Shown here: in pieces, positions 5,924 to 8,577 of the stretch
Position numbering within the stretch: position 1 is the first letter of the stretch
How the letters are laid out: each line of letters starts with the position of its first letter
Assembly: GCA_021825225.1 (NCBI GenBank)
Contig: JAKAIH010000088.1
Span: 1 to 8,577, forward strand
Length of the DNA: 8,577 bases
Reading direction: 5' to 3'
DNA from: Pseudomonadota bacterium
GTDB lineage: Bacteria > Pseudomonadota > Gammaproteobacteria > Burkholderiales > SG8-39
The notes under the pieces: generated by a model
What the model was told of the DNA's origin: nothing
Database searches by the model: none
Seen by the model: only the letters and a program-made list of their open reading frames with translations
Program-made: the position numbers and the translations under genes

Positions 5924-5953
5924 TTGACATTTTACTTTCGATATAGATTTTAT
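5924..5953 (+). promoter_or_regulatory. Upstream promoter-like element of the mraZ region
   Basis: A perfect TTGACA -35 box (5924-5929) is followed after 18 bp by TTTTAT (5948-5953), a 4/6 match to the -10 consensus. It could start a longer transcript into mraZ. AT-rich DNA makes chance matches likely. Confidence 0.35.
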
Positions 5954-5990
5954 CTAATTGTTTTTTAATGAGTTAATAAATCCAAACTGC

Positions 5991-5999
5991 TGCTACAAT
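5991..5999 (+). promoter_or_regulatory. Extended -10 promoter element upstream of mraZ
   Basis: TGCTACAAT is a TGN extended -10 joined to TACAAT (5/6). No good -35 box is present at the right distance, which extended -10 promoters tolerate. It would give a leader of about 140 nt. Confidence 0.4.
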
Positions 6000-6045
6000 C
6001 GCCTTTAAGCCTTTGTCTCAATTGGAGAAATCTTTAATTTAGCCC

Positions 6046-6074
6046 TTGACCTGAACATTTATCTCCTCTAAAGT
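6046..6074 (+). promoter_or_regulatory. Main sigma70 promoter of mraZ and the dcw operon
   Basis: TTGACC (6046-6051) and TAAAGT (6069-6074) are separated by exactly 17 bp, matching the consensus at 5/6 and 4/6. The predicted start lies near 6081, within the MraZ box array, giving a leader of about 66 nt. This layout allows MraZ to block its own promoter. Confidence 0.65.
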
Positions 6075-6108
6075 GGGGAATAGTAGCTTTTAGTGGGAAT
6101 TTATGGGA
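6074..6108 (+). promoter_or_regulatory. mraZ boxes: MraZ boxes: TGGGR repeats on a 10-bp register
   Basis: TGGGG (6074-6078), TGGGA (6094-6098) and TGGGA (6104-6108) start at 0, 20 and 30 bp. The register position at 10 bp (6084-6088) reads TAGCT. MraZ is known to bind direct TGGGN repeats with 5-bp spacers upstream of its own gene in E. coli. The first repeat overlaps the end of the -10 box, so binding should repress. Confidence 0.75.
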
Positions 6109-6146
6109 TTTTCCGCTCAAGCCGCTTAAATCAATAAGGGGGGGCG

Positions 6147-6590
6147 ATGTTTCAGGGTGCGGCAGCCTTAAGTCTTGATGCCAAAGGACGCCTTACCGTC
6201 CCCTCGCGGCATCGCGATGCGCTGCTGGAAAAATCCTCCCCTCCCAGTCTCGTACTCACTGCTCACCCCGACGGCTGTCTGCTGCTCTATCCGGCGAGCG
6301 CCTGGGGGCCGATACGCGCGCGCGTCATGGGGTTTCCTGCGCTCGATGCACGTTTCTCCGTGTGGAAGCGGCTGCTTGTGGGATTCGCCGAGGAAGTCGA
6401 AATCGACGCCGCCTGGCGCGTGCTGATTTCCCCCGAATTGCGCAAATTCGCCACTCTGGAGAAACAGGTGATGCTGGTCGGCCAGGGCAGCCATTTCGAG
6501 ATCTGGAATCAGGACACCTGGGAAAAACAATTGCAGCAGTTGACGGCGCAGACCCAACTGCCGCCCGGGATGGAAGATTTTGCTCTGTGA
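6147..6590 (+). CDS. mraZ: Transcriptional regulator MraZ
   Basis: The 147-residue protein is the regulator that opens the dcw cluster. MraZ forms rings and binds DNA through two SpoVT/AbrB-like half-domains; it represses its own operon. The first half carries the hallmark DAKGR (11-15) in [25 protein letters not shown]. The second half carries the equivalent [15 protein letters not shown], where the usual Gly of DxxGR is Trp. Length is normal for the family. The ATG is preceded by a very strong purine run (AAGGGGGGG) as ribosome site. The stop codon overlaps the rsmH start (GTGA), so the genes are translationally coupled. Regulation by the boxes upstream is expected. Confidence 0.95.
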   Translation: MFQGAAALSLDAKGRLTVPSRHRDALLEKSSPPSLVLTAHPDGCLLLYPASAWGPIRARVMGFPALDARFSVWKRLLVGFAEEVEIDAAWRVLISPELRKFATLEKQVMLVGQGSHFEIWNQDTWEKQLQQLTAQTQLPPGMEDFAL

Positions 6591-7564
6591 CCGCTGTTGC
6601 GGCTGAGGGTGCGCCGGCTGTGGCCGCGCAAGGCTCGCACAAGACGGTGTTGCTGCAGGAGGCGGTCGATGCTTTGGCAATACGCGCCGATTCGAAGCGT
6701 GCAGAGGGCTGCTATGTCGACGCAACCTTCGGACGCGGCGGGCACAGCCGCCTGATTCTGGAGCAGCTGGGTGCGCAGGGGCGTCTGATCGCGCTCGATC
6801 GTGATCCGCAAGCGGTCGAGGCCGCAACAAGAATTGGCGACGCTCGCTTCTGTGCGGTGCATGCGAGCTTCGTCGAACTGGCCGGCGTGCTCGCGCGCCT
6901 CGGCCTGGAGGGTGTGGATGGGGTGCTGCTCGACCTGGGCGTGTCTTCGCCGCAGCTCGACGACGCCGCGCGCGGCTTCAGTTTTCGCCGCGACGGCCCG
7001 CTCGACATGCGCATGGATACGAGTCAGGGGCAAACCGCCGCACAGTGGCTGGAAACGGCCAGTGAAGCCGAGATCAGGGAGGTGATCCGCGATTATGGTG
7101 AAGAACGGTTTGCTAAACAGATTGCAAAGGCGATTGTTGCTGCTCGGCAAAGAGGGCCACTCCGCACCACAGGGGAACTTGCCGATATCGTGGGTGCGGC
7201 CGTCCGCACGCGGGAAAAAAACAAGGACCCCGCGACGCGCACCTTCCAGGCTGTACGGATTTACGTCAATCAGGAGCTTGCGCAGTTGTCGTTAGCCCTG
7301 CCGCAATTCCTCGGGCTGCTGCAACCGGGCGCGCGCCTCGCGGTGATCACATTCCACTCGCTCGAGGACCGCATCGTAAAGCACTTCATGCGCGACTCAT
7401 CCCGCTCCGATGCGCCGATACGCCTGCCTTTGCGCGCGAGCGAACTGCCGCAGCCCAGGCTGCGCCTGATCGGCAAGCCGCTGCGTCCCTCGGCCGAGGA
7501 GATCGCAGCCAATCCGCGCGCGCGCAGCGCAACCCTGCGCGTAGCCGAGCGCAGCGGAGCCTGA
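6587..7564 (+). CDS. rsmH: 16S rRNA (cytosine(1402)-N4)-methyltransferase RsmH
   Basis: The 325-residue cytoplasmic enzyme uses S-adenosylmethionine to methylate N4 of C1402 in 16S rRNA, helping decoding at the P site. Clear family blocks are [13 protein letters not shown] (18-30), the SAM motif [11 protein letters not shown] (44-54), LDRDPQA (70-76), the long block [24 protein letters not shown] with [16 protein letters not shown], and [14 protein letters not shown] (256-269). The start is GTG at 6587, overlapping the mraZ stop by 4 nt; GGAAG lies about 10 nt upstream. An open frame continues upstream inside mraZ but has no homology. Compared with E. coli RsmH (313 aa) it has a slightly longer Ala-rich N-terminus before HKTVLL. 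Ends 1 nt before ftsL. Confidence 0.96.
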   Translation: MTAVAAEGAPAVAAQGSHKTVLLQEAVDALAIRADSKRAEGCYVDATFGRGGHSRLILEQLGAQGRLIALDRDPQAVEAATRIGDARFCAVHASFVELAGVLARLGLEGVDGVLLDLGVSSPQLDDAARGFSFRRDGPLDMRMDTSQGQTAAQWLETASEAEIREVIRDYGEERFAKQIAKAIVAARQRGPLRTTGELADIVGAAVRTREKNKDPATRTFQAVRIYVNQELAQLSLALPQFLGLLQPGARLAVITFHSLEDRIVKHFMRDSSRSDAPIRLPLRASELPQPRLRLIGKPLRPSAEEIAANPRARSATLRVAERSGA

Positions 7565-7565
7565 G

Positions 7566-7847
7566 TTGGCGCGGATCAACCTCATCCTGCTCGCGCTGCT
7601 CACGGCCTGCGCGCTCGGCCTGGTGACATCGCAGGACAAGACGAGAAAGCTGTTCGCCGAACTCGAACGCGAGCAGGAACAGGCCAAACAACTCGATGTC
7701 GAATGGGGGCAGCTGCAGCTGGAGCAGAGCACCTGGGCAATGCATGCGCGGGTGGAAAAAATCGCGCGCGAGCGCCTGCACATGAGCGAGCCCGATGCGA
7801 AGCGCACGCAGATCGTGATGCCTGCGGCGGCGGGGAGCGGGCGATGA
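7566..7847 (+). CDS. ftsL: Cell division protein FtsL
   Basis: This 93-residue bitopic inner-membrane protein should join FtsB and FtsQ in the divisome and help activate septal peptidoglycan synthesis by FtsW-FtsI. Seen: a membrane segment at residues 6-22 (LILLALLTACALGLVTS) directly after a short N-terminus, then a periplasmic coiled-coil stretch (KLFAELEREQEQAKQLDVEWGQLQLEQ, with heptad-like Leu) and a conserved-looking tail (ARERLHMSEPD). The start is TTG at 7566, the only codon giving the expected N-terminus; GGAG lies 6 nt upstream and rsmH ends 1 nt before. The stop overlaps the ftsI start (ATGA). FtsL is poorly conserved in sequence, so the call rests on size, topology and position together. 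Confidence 0.92.
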   Translation: MARINLILLALLTACALGLVTSQDKTRKLFAELEREQEQAKQLDVEWGQLQLEQSTWAMHARVEKIARERLHMSEPDAKRTQIVMPAAAGSGR

Positions 7848-8577
7848 ATTACGCCGCCAGTCCGGTGCTCGCCCTGCGCCTGCCGTTGTGGCGCTCGCGC
7901 CTGCTGCTCGCGCTGATCGCCGGGGGTTTTCTCGTGCTCGCCGGCCGCGCGGTCTACCTGCAGGGCCTGAACAACGATTTTCTGCAGCAAAAGGGCGAGT
8001 CGCGCTACAGCCGCGTGCTCGAGATCAGCGCGACCCGCGGCAAGATTACCGACCGCCACGGCGAGGCGCTCGCCATCAGCACGCCGGTGAAGTCGGTGTG
8101 GGCGATTCCGGAGGAGGTGCAATTTTCCACGCAGCAGCGCGCCAAGCTCGCGGCCCTGTTGGAGATGCCGCCGCGGGAAATCGACAAGCGCCTGAATGAT
8201 GCGACTGCGTTTGTCTATCTCAAACGCCAGATTCCGCCGGAGGTCGCCGAGCGCGTGAGCGCGCTGCATATCCCGGGCCTGTTCCAGAACCAGGAATACC
8301 GCCGCTACTACCCCGGCGGCGAGGTGATGGCGCAAGTGCTCGGCTTCACCGGCGCCGACGACATCGGCCAGGACGGCATCGAGCTTGCGTTCCAGTCCAC
8401 GCTTGCCGGCATATCCGGCAGCCGGCGCGTGATCAAGGATCGCATGGGGCATATTGTCGAGGATACCGAGTCGATCCGCGAGGCGCAGAACGGCCGCGAC
8501 CTCACGCTGGCGCTGGATGCGAAGCTGCAGAATCTCGCGTTCTCGCAGCTCAAGCTCGCGGTCGACAGCAACAAGGC
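7844..8577 (+). CDS. ftsI: Peptidoglycan D,D-transpeptidase FtsI (PBP3), N-terminal part
   Basis: The gene is open at the right edge; 244 codons are visible. FtsI is the class B penicillin-binding protein that cross-links septal peptidoglycan in the periplasm with FtsW. Seen: a short cytoplasmic N-terminus, one membrane anchor (about 18-40, ending AGRAVYLQ), then the pedestal domain with the class B hallmark RGKITDRHGEALAIS (65-79), RYYPGGEVMAQVLGF, DIGQDGIELAFQSTLAGISGSR and the block GRDLTLALDAKLQNLA. The transpeptidase domain with its active-site serine lies beyond the window. The ATG at 7844 overlaps the ftsL stop by 4 nt, with GGGGAGCGGG just upstream as ribosome site. Gene order fixes the identity. 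Confidence 0.95.
   Translation, partial: MNYAASPVLALRLPLWRSRLLLALIAGGFLVLAGRAVYLQGLNNDFLQQKGESRYSRVLEISATRGKITDRHGEALAISTPVKSVWAIPEEVQFSTQQRAKLAALLEMPPREIDKRLNDATAFVYLKRQIPPEVAERVSALHIPGLFQNQEYRRYYPGGEVMAQVLGFTGADDIGQDGIELAFQSTLAGISGSRRVIKDRMGHIVEDTESIREAQNGRDLTLALDAKLQNLAFSQLKLAVDSNK

Larger units (their letters stand above)
5761..6146. other. AT-rich divergent intergenic region between the nitroreductase gene and mraZ
   Basis: These 386 bp hold no credible gene. The first ~150 bp are GC-rich and contain the nitroreductase promoter; from about 5918 to 6115 the DNA is strongly AT-rich and carries several + strand promoter-like elements and the TGGGR repeats before mraZ. It also holds a small inverted repeat TAGAT-TTT-ATCTA (5944-5956) of unknown meaning. 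Confidence 0.7.

Noticed and set aside
6362..6586. 75-residue upstream extension of RsmH inside mraZ
   Set aside because: It overlaps mraZ in another frame and has no family similarity; RsmH homology begins near HKTVLL.
1..8577. CRISPR arrays, tRNA or rRNA genes, toxin-antitoxin or phage-defence genes
   Set aside because: No spaced repeat array, no tRNA-like cloverleaf and no matching protein was found on either strand.

Overview
The window looks like the chromosome of a betaproteobacterium. It is GC-rich throughout except for one AT-rich promoter block. Its right end is the start of a division and cell-wall (dcw) cluster in the order mraZ-rsmH-ftsL-ftsI, with proteins of betaproteobacterial type. 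The assignment rests on protein resemblance and gene order only.

Left part (1-1091): the 3' two thirds of a glycoside hydrolase family 57 gene on the + strand. It ends at a strong hairpin terminator.

Mobile element (1092-2422): a complete IS4-family insertion sequence of 1331 bp. It has 20-bp terminal inverted repeats (19/20), a 387-residue transposase with an intact DDE / Y(2)R(3)E(6)K signature, and a perfect 9-bp target duplication (ATAAGCTCC). It sits between two convergent genes, just past the GH57 terminator, and disrupts no visible gene.

Middle part (2490-5760, all on the - strand, read right to left): a RutE-like nitroreductase, a NarL/FixJ-type response regulator, an FNR/CRP-family regulator with no cysteine at all, and a dienelactone-hydrolase-like alpha/beta hydrolase whose nucleophile elbow is abnormal. 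The response regulator followed by a cysteine-free FNR-type factor resembles a FixJ-FixK relay. A 20-bp dyad of the NarL type (TACC...GGTA, 7-2-7 spacing) lies in the gap between them, where an activator of the FNR-like gene could bind. No sensor kinase is visible.

Right part (5761-8577): a 386-bp AT-rich divergent promoter region, then mraZ, rsmH, ftsL and ftsI (cut by the window edge) in one tightly packed operon with overlapping or 1-nt-spaced junctions and GTG/TTG starts. Upstream of mraZ are a sigma70 promoter and TGGGR repeats on a strict 10-bp register, with one register position empty. These are the expected MraZ autorepression boxes.

The two most interesting points are the possible FixJ/FixK-like relay with its candidate operator, and the alpha/beta hydrolase with its displaced serine. 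Everything else is well-known biology with some unusual details.
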